Source: Dicaeum eximium (lineage: Eukaryota > Chordata > Aves > Passeriformes > Dicaeidae). From it: a stretch of 64,000 nt of DNA. Where the stretch lies: the NCBI GenBank assembly GCA_013396995.1, contig VWZP01002201.1, forward strand, positions 739,816 to 803,815. Direction: 5' to 3'. Numbering within the stretch: position 1 is the first letter of the stretch; each line of letters opens with the position of its first letter. Of the stretch, positions 1-12,277 are shown piece by piece. Under the pieces are notes generated by a model. It saw only the letters and a program-made list of their open reading frames with translations, made no database searches and was not told the origin of the DNA. The position numbers and the translations under genes are program-made.

Positions 1-1710
1 ACTACTTTGCACGTGTGCAAGCTGGTTGCACCCATTTTTCAACACAGTTCTGTAGCTGGCTGGTGGAAATGATGGCTGAAAACTTCTCCAGTTACTATTC
101 CTGTGCCCTGCCAGTTTGGAGAGGGCAGAGGAGGCCCCAAAGGCTGTTTGTGTGAGATTCCTTCTCTAAGGAGGGCTAATTAGCAGAGTGTATTTTCTCC
201 ACTTAAAGCCCAGAGGGACCTAGATGTGGTTTCAATAAACAAGTGCTGTAATTCAGGTGGTGACAGCAGAGAAGGGAGCAGGTTATGGGAGATCAGAGCT
301 CTCTAGTGGTGGTCAGGAGCCAGGGAGAGAACTGGCTGGGAGTAAGTGTGTGCAGCACTTTGAGGTACTTCTGCCAGGGGAAGTGTTTCCACAGCTAAAT
401 TAACCTGACCATGTGTTGTTCCTCCTCCCAGAGTAACATGGTGTGCACATGGTGGTGGGACTGGCAGTGGGGTTACCAGGATGGTGAAACTCCCCTACCT
501 CCCCGAAATGAAAAACAGGAGTGCTGCAGCCTAGATATGCTGGATGTGCATTTTGGGCAATGCTAAGAGGGGATGAGGGCATGGAGGCTCATCCCTTCCC
601 TCAGCAGGAGCCTGGAGGGAGCTGTGGCTGGTTTTGTGAGTGAAGGAGAGCAGGCTGGTGCACTCTGCAGCAGTTACTGTCTGGTGCCAGTCAGTAGCTG
701 ACTGCTTCCCATCTTTGCTCTGTTCATTTTTCACAGCATTGTGGTTCTTGCAGCACTGGCATCTCAGAGGCTTTTGCTGTGAGGCCTCAGCTCTGTCTCC
801 TCCTGAGACTGCTGCATTTTGAGCCTAACAAGGACAAACTGTCACACTAAATGGGTCATGCAGGGTTAGTCTTAGCCTCAAAGACTGATGCTTTCCTGGT
901 GCCTGTGTCTGCTGGCTGCCTGTGTCCCCTGTGCTGCCATGCTTCCCCAAGTTACCATCCCCTTGGCAGGTTGGCAGTGCCCAAAAAGAGGGGCTGGGAA
1001 TCCCTGTGTGGGCTCTCAGTGCTCTGAACTGGTGGCACACCTTGAGGTGTTGCTTCACTACAATTTCCTCTTTACCCATCTTGTCTACATTATGCAGAAG
1101 GGGAACATAATTTTGGCAGCATTGGCTCTGAAATAAATCTGTAGAGGCTCCAGTGATACTGAAATGTGCTGCTTGTCTTTCTGTGGCAGGCTGCTTTTCT
1201 CCCAACAGGGTTTAACAGATGAATTCTATGTGAATGTATGCAAGATGGGATTGAATTCGTGGTCCATAATTATTGTAATTCTATAAACCAGTGTTATTTA
1301 AACTTGGGGGAAACTTAACACTTAAAACAGGCTTGAATTTTCCATTATTTATGTCTTTATGTGGCACTTGTTCTGCATTGAGGCTGGGGGCTGGACTTCA
1401 TCTGGTTCTCTTTGCAGGTATAAAATAATTACAGGCTCCCTTTTACATCCATTCTAATGTATATGTGTGCATGCTAATTAACAGATCTCTGCTCAAGCCT
1501 TGTTTGCAGCTCTGCACTGGGCCTCCAGTGTGGTAATGGACACAAGAGTCTAGAGTTTCCAAATGACTTTGTTCCTTGAAATGTGTCTGCAGCTTCTGCT
1601 CTTTGAAGGAAAGGTCAGCCTTGGGGATACCTGAGCCTGAATATCAGAGCTTTGCCTCCTGCCACCACCACCTTTGGGAAGGAAAATAAACAAGCTCAAA
1701 GAGCAGGGTG
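1..1710. other. Upstream non-coding DNA, possible 3' end of a neighbouring gene
   Basis: No coding exon recognised. Two AATAAA hexamers on the plus strand (234-239 and 1132-1137) could be poly(A) signals of a gene ending left of the window; LSP1 is expected there by mammalian synteny. This is not demonstrated. Confidence 0.3.
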
Positions 1711-1712
1711 GC

Positions 1713-1740
1713 TATAAATACTGAGGTATAAATACTGAGC
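1713..1740 (+). repeat. 14-bp tandem duplication carrying a TATAAATA/MEF2-like site
   Basis: TATAAATACTGAGG (1713-1726) is followed directly by TATAAATACTGAGC (1727-1740). The first copy, with its preceding C, gives CTATAAATAC, one base from the MEF2 consensus. Confidence 0.85.
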
Positions 1741-4700
1741 TGATATGCTGCTGAACAAGGTTCTGGGGTTGGTCTGTTGGTAACTCCTTGCCAGCTCAAG
1801 ACACTTTCCCTGCATTATATATATCTCTATCTGTATATGAGCAGCTTAAGAGAAGAAATGTATTTCACACTGACAAAAGTGCAGTTGGAGCTAGGATTTA
1901 CTTTAGGAATGGAACCATTCCAAGGATCCTGATGGTTGAGACAGGAGATTTCCCTGGGATTTTGCATTGAGTCCCCTGAGGGTTTTGGTTGCAGTGGAAT
2001 GATATGATTTAGATCACAAATTTTCAGAAAGGCGCTTAATCTCTTCCTGATAACTCTCAGAAACAGTAGGTTAGCAATGCTAAAGACAGGCATTAAATAA
2101 ATAGAAAAAAGTGTCATGGACTTGTGACTTGTGAGAATGATGGGAAGAATGGGGAAAAGTTGAGGAAAAGTAAGGGGGAGATCCCATTGGGATTTATACA
2201 AGTGAACACTTTTTAAGGCATGAAAGAAGCAAATTGCAAGTGTAATTATCCAATGAGATGTTTGGGTGGGTGTGTGGGTCTTCCCCAAGGTTGTGGGGTG
2301 GCTGTGATCACCCTGACTGCCCTCCTGCCTTGCTCATCTCTGGGGACACAAAATGGCAGCTCCATGCATTGGTCCTGACTCCCATTCTGCTACTCAGTTA
2401 TCATCCCCACTGTCAACCTGTCCCATCCATTTAGGTGTGAGTAGTGTGAGGATGAGACCCAGCCCCTATCTTGAATGGCCAAACCTGATTTGTTATCTTT
2501 GGAGATAGACACCCTAGATCTAGGGTGTCCAAGCAGGGTCTCCTGAATCCCACAGGGATTGTGCCTTAGTTGTCTAAAGCAGATACAGCAAGGACATGTC
2601 CCAGAGCAAACAAATGAGTGATGGAGGAACAGTCTACCACAAAAATCCAAAATCAATATTCACTAAAAAAGCCCCAAAAAGAAATGCATTACTTACTGAT
2701 GTGTAATTTGTTTCCATCTGAAATCATTTGCATGTTGGGAGCATCCTGTTACTCGGTCCAGTTTACAAAATGAACAGGTGATTGTTCCTTTGAGATCATG
2801 TCAGGTGCTGGCTGCTTGTGACTTGTAGAAGCCCTGTAAGTAAGTTCAAAACATCAGATAGAAAAGTGTTTATGGTAGCCACTAAATAAGAGGTTTCTCA
2901 AAAATAAATAAAGGGAGTTTTTATTTAAAAACATGAGAAGTTCTGCCACCTAAAATTAGCGTGAAGAGGGGCTATCGAGTAACACCATTGCGTGCTCCCA
3001 ACTTTGGCTCTGCAAAGTTCAGCATCTAAAGTCCTGGGGAGGTGAAGGGCAGAGGATGGTGATGTTGCCAGGACAGCTATTCTAGCAGAGTAGCTCCAGG
3101 CGATGAAACCAGTTGGAGGCTTTTCAAGTTGGCTGGTAAGATTTACTGTTTTGCAAAAGTCAGGGTTGCAAAATGCAAATTTGGAGCTGTGCTTTGATTG
3201 CTACCTTCCTGAGAGGGGAAGAGAGCAAACTCTGTCTCTGTCTTTTTTTTGTTCCTGGCAAGGGACATGCTGTGTGCAGAGGGTGCAAGTGTAGAAAATG
3301 CTGCACTGGGAGCAGACAGGGTTTGAGGGCTTTATGTGCAGTTTGACTCCAAATCTCAGCTAAGACTGCTGAAGTGAGCTGGTGAGGATGGCATCAGTGC
3401 CTGCCTTGGTCCTGGGCAGCCTGTGAGCTGCCCAGACACTGTGCAGGTACTTACTGCCTCTTGGCCTTGAGGCATTTTGTCCCATTTTCCAGCTGACTTC
3501 TCAGGTTCTGCTTTTTCCCAGCCTTTAAGGAGCCTTTAAGTGTGAACACCATGGCAGGTGGAGGGTTAAACATCTTCCCAGGAAGATGGGTGCATGTGAG
3601 AGCAGTTTCCTGAAGGTCTACAAAGCAGCTTTATGCCCAGGTTAAGCTTGGGCTGTTCCAGGTGGCTTTTGAGATGCTGGTGAGCTGTGCCACAGAGAAG
3701 GCAAATTCCTTCTGCTTCTCCCTGCCAAGCCTTGCTGCTCCTTGACTCCTCTCTAACCTGAGTTACTCCCTCATGGATCAAAGTAGCAAAGCTCTTCCCT
3801 CATCCATCAGGGGTCTGGCCCATCAGATGAGGCTGGTTCTTGTGGGAAGGAGGTATGTGCTGGTGCTTTGGGGTGGGTGCCAGAGATGAGCTCTCTGTTT
3901 GCTTTCTTCCCCTCTGCCTCCCTCAGGACTGTGAGATCCTGCCTGGCTCTGCAGGACACGCTGCTCCCTATTGCAGTGCAGACCTCTGGAAGGATTTGGG
4001 TGAGTGCTGGGTCCTTCATACAAATTCCCTAATGCAATTAATTCCTCTTTGCCTGACAGCTTCAATGTCTCAAAAATGCCCTTGTCTTCTAGGAGTGCTA
4101 GTGACTTTGTGTGTCCCCAACAGAAAAAAAAACCAAACCAGGCAATAACAACCCAACTGGAAACTTAAGAAACCCCATATTCTGAATAAGAATATTTTAA
4201 CAGGTTTTAGAAATGCCCAAGGACACATTGCACCCTGCTCTGCCACTGTCACCACTGAAACCACACCAGCCTAATGCATGTATTTGCAGCACACACTGTG
4301 TGAATGATGCAAAGGGCTGGCTTGTGTTTGCAGATGGTGAAGTAGGGAGTGTCCAGATCCCTTCCTGTTTCTTAACAAAGATGTAGAGTTTCTGTTCTTA
4401 CAGGCTGAGAGGGGATAAGACAGGCAGATATTTCTACCAACCAGTTTCACAAAAGGGATGACACACCAGAGACCTCCATGGAAATGTTTGTTGACTCCCT
4501 TCCACCAGATGCAAGGAGGAGAACAGCAGTACCAGGAAGCTAAATGGAGGTGTACATAGGTAATGTGGTCATCAATAAGAGAATGCTTGTTTATTGCCTT
4601 TTAGTCTCCTTTTTATGCCTCTGAATTTCTGTGATTTCATGAAACCACACATTCAGGAGGAGGTGTTGACACACTGAGGTTCCCCAGCCCCCTTCCAAGA

Positions 4701-5070
4701 TTCAGGCAGGTGAAGCCACAGCTTGGCAGCTGTTTGCTCTCCTTGTTACCTGAATGACTGCTGCAGGAGGTGCATCACTGTGCATGGCAAACACTGCCAT
4801 AGTCACTTCTGGGGAAAGGAGAGGCAACCAAGGATGGAGATCCTGAGCCCAAGTACCAAGAGCATGGTATTAGAGGAGCCAGGGAGAAAAGATGGTCTTT
4901 GCTCAGCCCCTTTGGGCTGTTCCAGATTCCCCAGGATCCCATTATCACCAGTAAAATGACAGTGGTCTGCTGATACTCAGAGGAGCTGGTTATAAAGTTT
5001 AAGGCAATTCTGATCTCTTCTTGACTGGCTGCGTAAAACAGGTCATTGGGTTTTGCCTAGGAACAGGAAA
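1741..5070. other. Non-coding DNA upstream of TNNT3
   Basis: No gene recognised. It contains the 22-bp palindrome (2508-2529) and a perfect octamer ATGCAAAT (3173-3180). Confidence 0.5.
2508..2529. repeat. 22-bp perfect palindrome
   Basis: GACACCCTAGA is followed with no spacer by its exact reverse complement TCTAGGGTGTC. Such a long perfect palindrome without a loop is rare by chance. Confidence 0.9.
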
Positions 5071-5075
5071 GAATG

Positions 5076-5092
5076 ATATATATATATATATA
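5076..5092 (+). repeat. (AT)n microsatellite
   Basis: Seventeen bases of uninterrupted alternating A and T. Confidence 0.9.
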
Positions 5093-6140
5093 GGTATTTA
5101 TATTCTGTCCTTTCTCTGAATGCACTTACTTAGCCACTATCTGATCTGCCTTTTTATTGACAGCTACTTCAATTAACTTGGAAAGAGTGTTCAATGAACA
5201 TAGGGCATCTACTCTAACCTTGAACTGCTGAATAAACCCCCCTGCAGAATCCCTTTCTCTGGGGTAGGATAAAGAGAAGAAAGGGCGTAGGGGAACTGTA
5301 TAAAATTTACTTTGCCTTCTTAAATGGCTTTTGTGAGTCCCATTTCCCCTCTGCCCTGAATCATGGTAAAAGGTTTATAACTGAATGTCACAGAACAGAA
5401 AAATATATCCCCACATTTTCCCAGTCAGCTTAATACATTCTTCTGGATACCTTCAATTATTTCAAGGCTGTTATTTGTAGAAGCAGATGAACATACCAAA
5501 CCCAAAATATCATGCAAAAGAGTAAAAAATGTTGTTTTGAAAGCATTCAAACATGACTTTGGAGAGGAGGGGGTACAAAGAATCATTCAGACTGCGAACT
5601 CAAGTGAAACACATTTTCCTCATAACTAAATTCACTTTGGATAACTTAACCATTTTTGAATGACAGAAGGTGTCAGTGAAAGTTCCTCTGTAGCTCTACC
5701 ATGAAGGTGTAAGTGCAGAGTCATGGGCAAGTCTGGGTGAGGAAGGACCTCAGGAGCTGCTCTTGCCCAGCTCGAGGGCCAAAGCAAAGTCTGCTTTGGG
5801 AGTCGATTGGTTTGTGCAGCGTTGGAGAGTAAAGCCTAGATAGGGATAGGTATTGCTTTATCTCAGAAGCTGGATCTCTCCTGAGCTGTGAAAGTGTACC
5901 AATTTTATGGGAAGGATGTGGCTGGTTTTATTTACAAACTCTCTAGTCTTTAATGAACATGTGGGATTTCAGACTTCCAGGGCTGTAGAAATTTTCAGAT
6001 GAACTTTTCCAGTGCTATTTCAGCTCACTGGCTGAGTATTAACCAGCCATGGAGGCAATGATCCATGAAAATGCTGCCTGCTGACTGGTGAGCAATGAGC
6101 ACAGGGAAAGGATATTAAAACCCAACCAAATCCAAACAAA

Positions 6141-6154
6141 ACACACACACACAC
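6141..6154 (+). repeat. (AC)7 microsatellite
   Basis: Seven AC units following AACAAA. Confidence 0.9.
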
Positions 6155-6327
6155 CAGCCTTTGACCAACGTGCACATCTTTATGTAGTTTGTAAAATTAT
6201 CTGGGCTAATGTGTGTGCATATTGTGTGTAAAATCATCTCCCCTGAGTGCACTGGCTACTGCAATAAGTCAACCAAAAGCCAGAAAAGATGAGAAGAGCT
6301 GATTACAGCTTCCCTGCAAGGGCCTGG

Positions 6328-7010
6328 TGTCCTGGATTGTAAGGTAAGTGTGTATTCTATTTGCCATCTATTAAAGGTGGGGCAGTAAGCTTCTGTTAAT
6401 TGGGCAGTTTTTCTTATCCCTTCCACAACCCATCCTCCCTCCAGGAGATATCTCCTGCTAATGGGCCATTGAGCCTCACTGCATGACTGATAAAATCACA
6501 TTATCCCATTGTGAGATGCTCTGCCCAGGGGAGGAGCCAAGCATTCCTACCTGGATAAAATCAGAGATTTTGGGACACCAGAGCAGCCTTTTCCCACTGG
6601 ATTCCTAGAGGAACAGCTGTCTTCTCCATTGGATTCCCAGAGGAAGATCAGGCTCATCTATACCACCACTGGACTTTTAGAGGAAAACTCCACCCTTCTA
6701 CAGGATCACTGCTGCAGCAGAACCACATCTGTCACTGCAGGAGGAGCAGCCACCATTTAATGGCCACCAACACCCTGACCCACAAGGTGTCAGGTCATAT
6801 TCTGACTCTGTCAATAGTTTTTGTTTTTACTAATTACATTTGTACTTTCAGTTTTCCTAGTAAAGAACTGTTATTCCTATTCCCATATCTTTGACTGAGA
6901 GCCTTTTAATTTCAAAATTGTGGTGATTTGGAGGGAGGGGTTTTACCTTTTCCATTTCAGGGGAGGCTCCTGCCTTCCTTAGCAGATACCTATCCTTTCA
7001 AACCAAGACA
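6328..7010 (+). mobile_element. Solo LTR of an endogenous retrovirus (passerine ERVL-like)
   Basis: The element begins TGTCCTGGATTGTAAGG and ends AACCAAGACA, so it has TG...CA termini over 683 bp. It is flanked by a perfect 5-bp target duplication CCTGG (6323-6327 and 7011-7015). Internal sequence such as TTCCTATTCCCATATCTTTG and AATTTCAAAATTGTGGTGA is familiar from songbird LTRs. A 5-bp duplication fits ERVL-type integration rather than the 6 bp of ERVK. There is no internal retroviral coding sequence, so it arose by LTR-LTR recombination. The family name is from memory. Confidence 0.82.
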
Positions 7011-7015
7011 CCTGG

Positions 7016-8118
7016 CAACTCAATAAATTCCTGTGGCCCATCTCAAATAGCCAGCCTGGATGTGACATTGGGCCAGGCGACCTATGGAAACTTGTCTGGA
7101 TCTCTGCCCCAGCCTCTAGTTCCTGTTCAGGGAGGGACACTGGTTTGCTGTATCCTCCCCCAGGTGGAGATGCTGTCAGTAAAAGCATGCCAGGCACTGG
7201 CCTTGGTGCTATCTCCTAACCTGGCAGCTGGTGGGAGAGAGGGGCTTGCTGCACCCTCACCTAATGAAGTTGGGAAGCTTTTGATGGCTGTGCAGGCACA
7301 GCTGGGATTGTCTCTCCCTCATCTGGTGGCTGTGATCAGTGAGGTACTGGGTGGCGTTGCTCGCTCTCTGGGCTGGCATGGCTGTGCTGAGGCAGCTCAG
7401 AGGAGAGCCCCAGTCACCTTGCTGCTGGTGCAGGGAGAGCAGATGATGTCCAGACAGCAAAAATTATAAATCCTAGAGCAGGAGCATCTAAAGCAACGAG
7501 AGACAAAGCTGATAAGGAAAATGTGGCAGGTTGTGAACGAAACTGCTGCGTGATGGAATCAACAGGTGACATAAGGACTAGACAGGGACTGGTGAAAAGC
7601 AGGGTATGTGGCTAAGGTATGAAACAAATGTTGGAGAGGCCTGTAGTTACATGCTGAAGTTCCCCACAAAGGGAAGAAAGGACAAGCATAAACTGCGATG
7701 TGGGGAATGAGCCTTGATTGTGGAGCAGGTGACAGCAGAGCAAATGTAAGATGTGTGCATCAGACAAGTCCTCTTTACTGAGGGATGGGGAAAGTACCCT
7801 CAGTCCCATGGGAGGAGGCACCCAGATCATGCTGGGGCTGCAAATAAGATGTACAACAGGGACATGAGTGTTCTGACAGAGGCAGTCCATGGGATGCAGA
7901 GATGTCCTTTGGGGCAGTACTAAGCAGAAAGGCCATGCTCCCAGGGTATGCTGATGGGGAAGACAGAGCATGACATGTGATCTAAAGATGGATGTTGTCT
8001 GGAGCAGTTGCTTGACATGTCCAGGGACTGAGCTGAGTGCAGGAACTGAGTAGATCCTGCAGGCAGCAATGTTTGCTTCTCATCCATTTGAAAATGGAGC
8101 TGCAGCAGAGAAGTCTGA
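7016..8118. other. Non-coding DNA right of the solo LTR
   Basis: No gene recognised. Several overlapping frames on both strands show no known domain. Confidence 0.45.
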
Positions 8119-9426
8119 TTACCTGTCCTGCCCATTGCCTGCAGCGAGCACACGTTTGTCAGGATGCTTAGAGTGAAACCTGAGTGATGTGAGCACTCCC
8201 TGCCAGTGCACACAGGCAGCACTGCTCTGGTGGAGGCTGTGCAGCCCTGCAGGATGCTCAGTGCCCCTGCCACATGGCTGGCAGCAGATGGGCCCATGGG
8301 AGTGCTCAGGTGCACATCTGCTGGGCAGCTCCTGCTGTAAGCCCAGGCTCCCCATGCACTTGCACACACACACACACACACACATGCTTGCTTTTGAGCT
8401 GACTGATCCTGTCCTTGGCGTGACAGGCCTGAGTGATGGCACCCATTGGCAGCAGGGACAGTCCATGGCTGGCAGGTGGGCACAGGGGCTGGGGAAAGCC
8501 ATTGCCACAGACATGAGAAGAGAAACAGCTGGGAGCCTCTCCTCCATGCATCCCCACTCTGCTGCTAGTTTGGGCAAATATGGTATTTCTTGGAGGCGTG
8601 CCCAGCTGGTGCAGAGCTGGAGGGAAAGGAGCCAGTGGAAGATGGCAAAACTGCTCGGTGGTTCCGAAAGCACGGCGTGAAAGCTCTTTGCTGTTTTAGT
8701 GCTTTGGGCAGAGCTGCAGGGGGGTGTGGAGGTGATGATACCGGCTCTGGCCATGTGCTCCCATGCAGCTGCTGCTCTCCTCAGCAGCACAGGGTGCCCA
8801 CCCATCTCCCCAGCCCACCCAGCAAGCTCCCACATGGAGCTGGGGTGCTGAGGATGGGTACACTGTCCCCCTCCCACCTGACAAATAACAAAAGCATTGG
8901 CTCTGGAGGTGGGTTGCAGGAGGGAGGCGAGGGGATAAGCTGCCAGACAGCTGGAAAAGGCAAGCTGGACAAGAGGTTTTAGCTCGTGCATGTTACCTGG
9001 TGACTGGGAGGCTCCAGCCCTGTGCTCCCACTCCACGGCTTTAAAGCTTGTCTCTACATCCTCAGATGGGAACCCTTTCTTGCAAGCAGCAGGGAAAGAG
9101 TGGGCAGGAATCAATCTGTGACCTGAGCCAAAAATATCGCCTGCCCCACAGCTCCTGAACTTCTTCTCTGCTCCTACAGGCGGGGAGGAAGGGGGTGCTG
9201 GAGCTGCCAGGCAGAGGAGGGCACAGGCTGTGTTGCTGGGGAGCCCTGCCAAGGGGAGAGGGCTGGGAGGGAGGGGACAGGAAGCTGAAGCCTGGGATAT
9301 TTGGTGAAATGGAAACTGTGAACCAGAGGGTTGTGCGAGGCACTGCAATCCTCTGCTGGAATAGTCATGCAACTGTGGGGAGTGCTCTGGCAGCAAAACC
9401 ACTCCAGGCACCCCGGCTCCAGCCAC
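8119..9426 (-). other. Long open reading frame of unknown status (435 codons)
   Basis: The minus strand is open for 435 codons from an ATG. The product is rich in Ser, Pro, Ala and Cys, has no transmembrane or catalytic motif I recognise, and its frame crosses a (CA)11 repeat that it reads as alternating Val-Cys. Other frames of over 100 codons overlap it on the plus strand, so GC richness may explain it. PRR33 is reported near TNNT3 in mammals, but nothing here resembles it to me. I do not call it a gene. Confidence 0.2.
8363..8384 (+). repeat. (CA)11 microsatellite
   Basis: Eleven uninterrupted CA units about 1.8 kb upstream of the TNNT3 promoter. Confidence 0.95.
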
Positions 9427-9949
9427 CTGGAGGTGCCCTCCCTAAGAATTCCTTACTTAAATAATGCTTTCATGTCATGCTAAGAAAGGCTTACGAGCTC
9501 TTTTGCTGCGTTTCGTGCTCTCTGGCTTTCTGTTCCAGGTCCCCTCAAGCCCTGGTGCGTGGCAGAGCCCCAGCAGTGTCAGTGACAGGGGGTGTGTGAC
9601 ACACAGCACTCACACACACGTGCACTTAAGGCAGCACCTGTGCCAAGTGCCTCTGCCTTCCTACATGCTTGTGGCTGCTGGTTTCCAAGAGCCTTGGGTG
9701 GGGAAGATCCACAGGCCTTCCCAAAGCTCCTACCCTGCAGCACAGCCAAAACCCTTTGCCTGTGGAGGGGCAGCTGGGAAGAGCCCCTGCCCAGAGGGGA
9801 GAGTGGAGGTTGCTGCTGTGTCTTGAGACTGTGAGATCCAGGGTGCCACAGCCAGGTTTTCAGCAGTGATCATGTATCATGGAGCTATGGGGCCCCCCAG
9901 TTTGTTTCTGAGGAGCCTTTGCCTCAGATACCCCTCTCTGAGCCCTGCC

Positions 9950-10224
9950 TGCCTGCCTGGTTGTAAATATAGAAACATAAGCCCTGGAGGTTTTTTTCTC
10001 CAAACATGTCCCTCCCATCTCAGCATCATCTGTGCAATTCCTCCAGCTGCTCCTATACATGGTATGACCTTTTTTTCCCCTTCCCTTGCTTCCCCCTCCA
10101 TCTCATCCCCTCCCCGCCCATCCCTGCTCCCTGCCCTGCCCTGCCCAGCACAGGAGTCTGGTGCCAATCGGCTCTTCCAGAGGATCAAATGTCACTATAA
10201 GTTGGGAGCTGCATCACCTCGGGA
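9950..10224 (+). promoter_or_regulatory. TNNT3: TNNT3 core promoter
   Basis: The stretch just before the first exon has a TATA-like element CACTATAAG (TATAA at 10196-10200), a CCAAT box at 10164-10168, an E-box CAGCTG at 10044-10049 (myogenic bHLH-type site) and an MEF2-like GTAAATATAG at 9963-9972. A TATA at about 10196 predicts transcription starting near 10225. This set of elements is usual for muscle contractile genes. The elements are seen; their use is inferred. Confidence 0.7.
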
Positions 10225-10292
10225 CGCTCGCAGATCCCAGCCTGCCCGTCCCCTCCGACAGGGAGCTTGGTGCTTCTCTCCACTCCTCCCAG
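10225..10292 (+). other. TNNT3: TNNT3 exon 1, non-coding 5' UTR (5' end approximate)
   Basis: A GC-rich segment about 30 bases after the TATA element ends at CTCCCAG followed by the strong donor GTAAGG (10293). It has no ATG in frame with the protein, in keeping with troponin T genes whose first exon is untranslated. The start is set only by distance from the TATA box. Confidence 0.65.
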
Positions 10293-11130
10293 GTAAGGGG
10301 GACCCCGGCAAGGGATGCTGCTGGGGGCAACACTACAGAAGGGATGAGCCTTGGTTTGGATGGAGAAGCACCAGGAGAGGGTTGGGGTCCACAGGATTTG
10401 GGATCTGACACAGCATCCTAAGGAAAAGGCACTTGTAGGTCTGAGCTTTAGTTGGGCATCTCACAAGTATGGTGGCACCCACAGAAGTTTGGGTGCTTTG
10501 AACTCTCAAGAATTAGTAGTGGGAGAATAGATCCTTCCAAACCAAGATTTAGGGCTGGAAATTGTGATCTCTTGAGGCACTCAGGGAGAGTTTCCTCCAG
10601 CAGCAGGAGGAAAGTGCTGACCTTCCCTGCCCTGTCACCCAGAGAACGGGATGGCTGAGGCAGATGTTATGAAGGGCAGACCATCAGGGAGCTTCTGGTG
10701 GATGAAGAGGGCTCTAGGCATAGAGGGAGATCTGGGGAAAAAAAAATGTGGCCATGAATACTGTCCCCTCCCACAGGAAAGAAGAAAATGGTGAGTTTTC
10801 CATGGTCAGGCTAGCAAAGTGAAGAAGTTTGAAGTCATGAATATGGGGAGCATCTCATCACCACTCTGAATTTAACCCCCTCCTCCTCCCCTCTGCACAC
10901 ACAAGAAATTTCTCCCACAATTTTCAAATTTTCAGTGGGAATGGAAAGTTTTCCATGACCATATTTTACATTTCTTGGATCAGCTTCTTGCTGTCGGGTT
11001 GGTGGATATCCTACAAGGGCAGGAGGGACACCAGCACAGTGACTCTGGTGCCAGCAATTTGGGTGGGAGCTCCAGTGAGGCTGTAGGTGACTGCCAGGGC
11101 AGGCAGCCATCCCTCAGGGGGACAAGGCTC

Positions 11131-11257
11131 AGGGAGGTGGTGCAGTCCCCAGGAGATGTTCAAGAGGCACCTGGTTGAGTGCTTTAGGGGTTACAGGGAT
11201 AGTGCCAGGTGGACTGGATGATCTTGTTGGTCTGTTCCTACCTTGATGATTCTAAGA
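11131..11257 (+). mobile_element. CR1 LINE 3' end fragment
   Basis: AGGAGATGTTCAAGAGGCAC, then GGTGGACTGGATGATCTTGT, then CTACCTTGATGATTCTAAGA correspond to the last ~120 bases of CR1 in sense orientation, ending at the degenerate ATTCTATGA repeat. It lies in TNNT3 intron 1. Confidence 0.8.
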
Positions 11258-12277
11258 CCAAGGAAAGGCAGGAGATGTAAGCTGAGCACAGTCATTGGCT
11301 TTTTGTTCTCTGTGTCAGCTTTGTTATCCCTAGAAAACCCCGTGCAAGGATCAGACAGCTCATACCACCCTGCAGACAAGGATAAAGGGTACATTTTGGG
11401 ACAGGGAATTGGGATTTACATTTACTAGATATATGATATATAATACCCTTCTCTTTTAGTATGATGTGTATGTATATTAAAAAATCCACGCAGTGGGTTT
11501 GCAGTGGCTCCTGCTGGGAAGGAGTGGCCGTGTGGTGCTTGGTGGATCATGGCCCCAGTCCTCGCCCCAGAGCTGTCCCTGCCAGGTCCCCTTGCCCATG
11601 CATGGCCACTTCTGTGCTGCCCCCTTTCCCTATGGCTCTTGCCACCTTGCCTACCTTGTATGGCCTGGCTTGGGAGGGGATGATTGATGGGTGGGTTATT
11701 TCCAGGGATGGCCTGGAGGTGCAAGGCAGCCCATTCCCCCTCCCGGGTGCATTCTCAGCTGCTAAGAGGCTTCTTGGGATGTGCTGGCTCTGCTCTTTCA
11801 GCTGAGGCCAGGAGCATTTGGGGCCAAAAGGGATATGGTATTCCTGCCCACCTGGGGCTAAGGATGGTGTATTTGTCCTTCCAGTGACCTGCTTGGCTTG
11901 AACAAAATGCAGAATAACCTTTACTGTCACCTTTAAGGGGTGGGAGCAGGCAGGAAGTTTTCTGTCTGGTGAAACTTTCCCATGTGTTTTGATTTCCTTC
12001 CAAAGGGTGGGCAGTATTAACTAATTGATTTTATTACATCCTTAAACCTCAGTCAAGACCAGAATCCATTTTTCTGCCACTATACAAACAAAGCCCAATT
12101 ATTGCCTGAAGGTGCTAACAGCCTTAATCCTGGGCTGCATTTGCTGTGTGTAAAGTAATTTCCACCAAAGGCTAATCCCGAGCCAGCTGGAGACTTTCCA
12201 TTGCCTTGGGGCAAACTTAATCCTGACTGCAAAAACTGCCTCTCTTAACAGATTGCTTTCTTTATTGCCTTTTGGAT

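Noticed and set aside
888..1136. 82-codon plus-strand frame with a signal-peptide-like start
   Set aside because: It overlaps a longer minus-strand frame, has no known similarity, and the hydrophobic start is expected by chance in such sequence.
8119..8483. Val-Cys repeat 'protein' on the minus strand
   Set aside because: The repeat is simply the (CA)11 microsatellite read in one frame.
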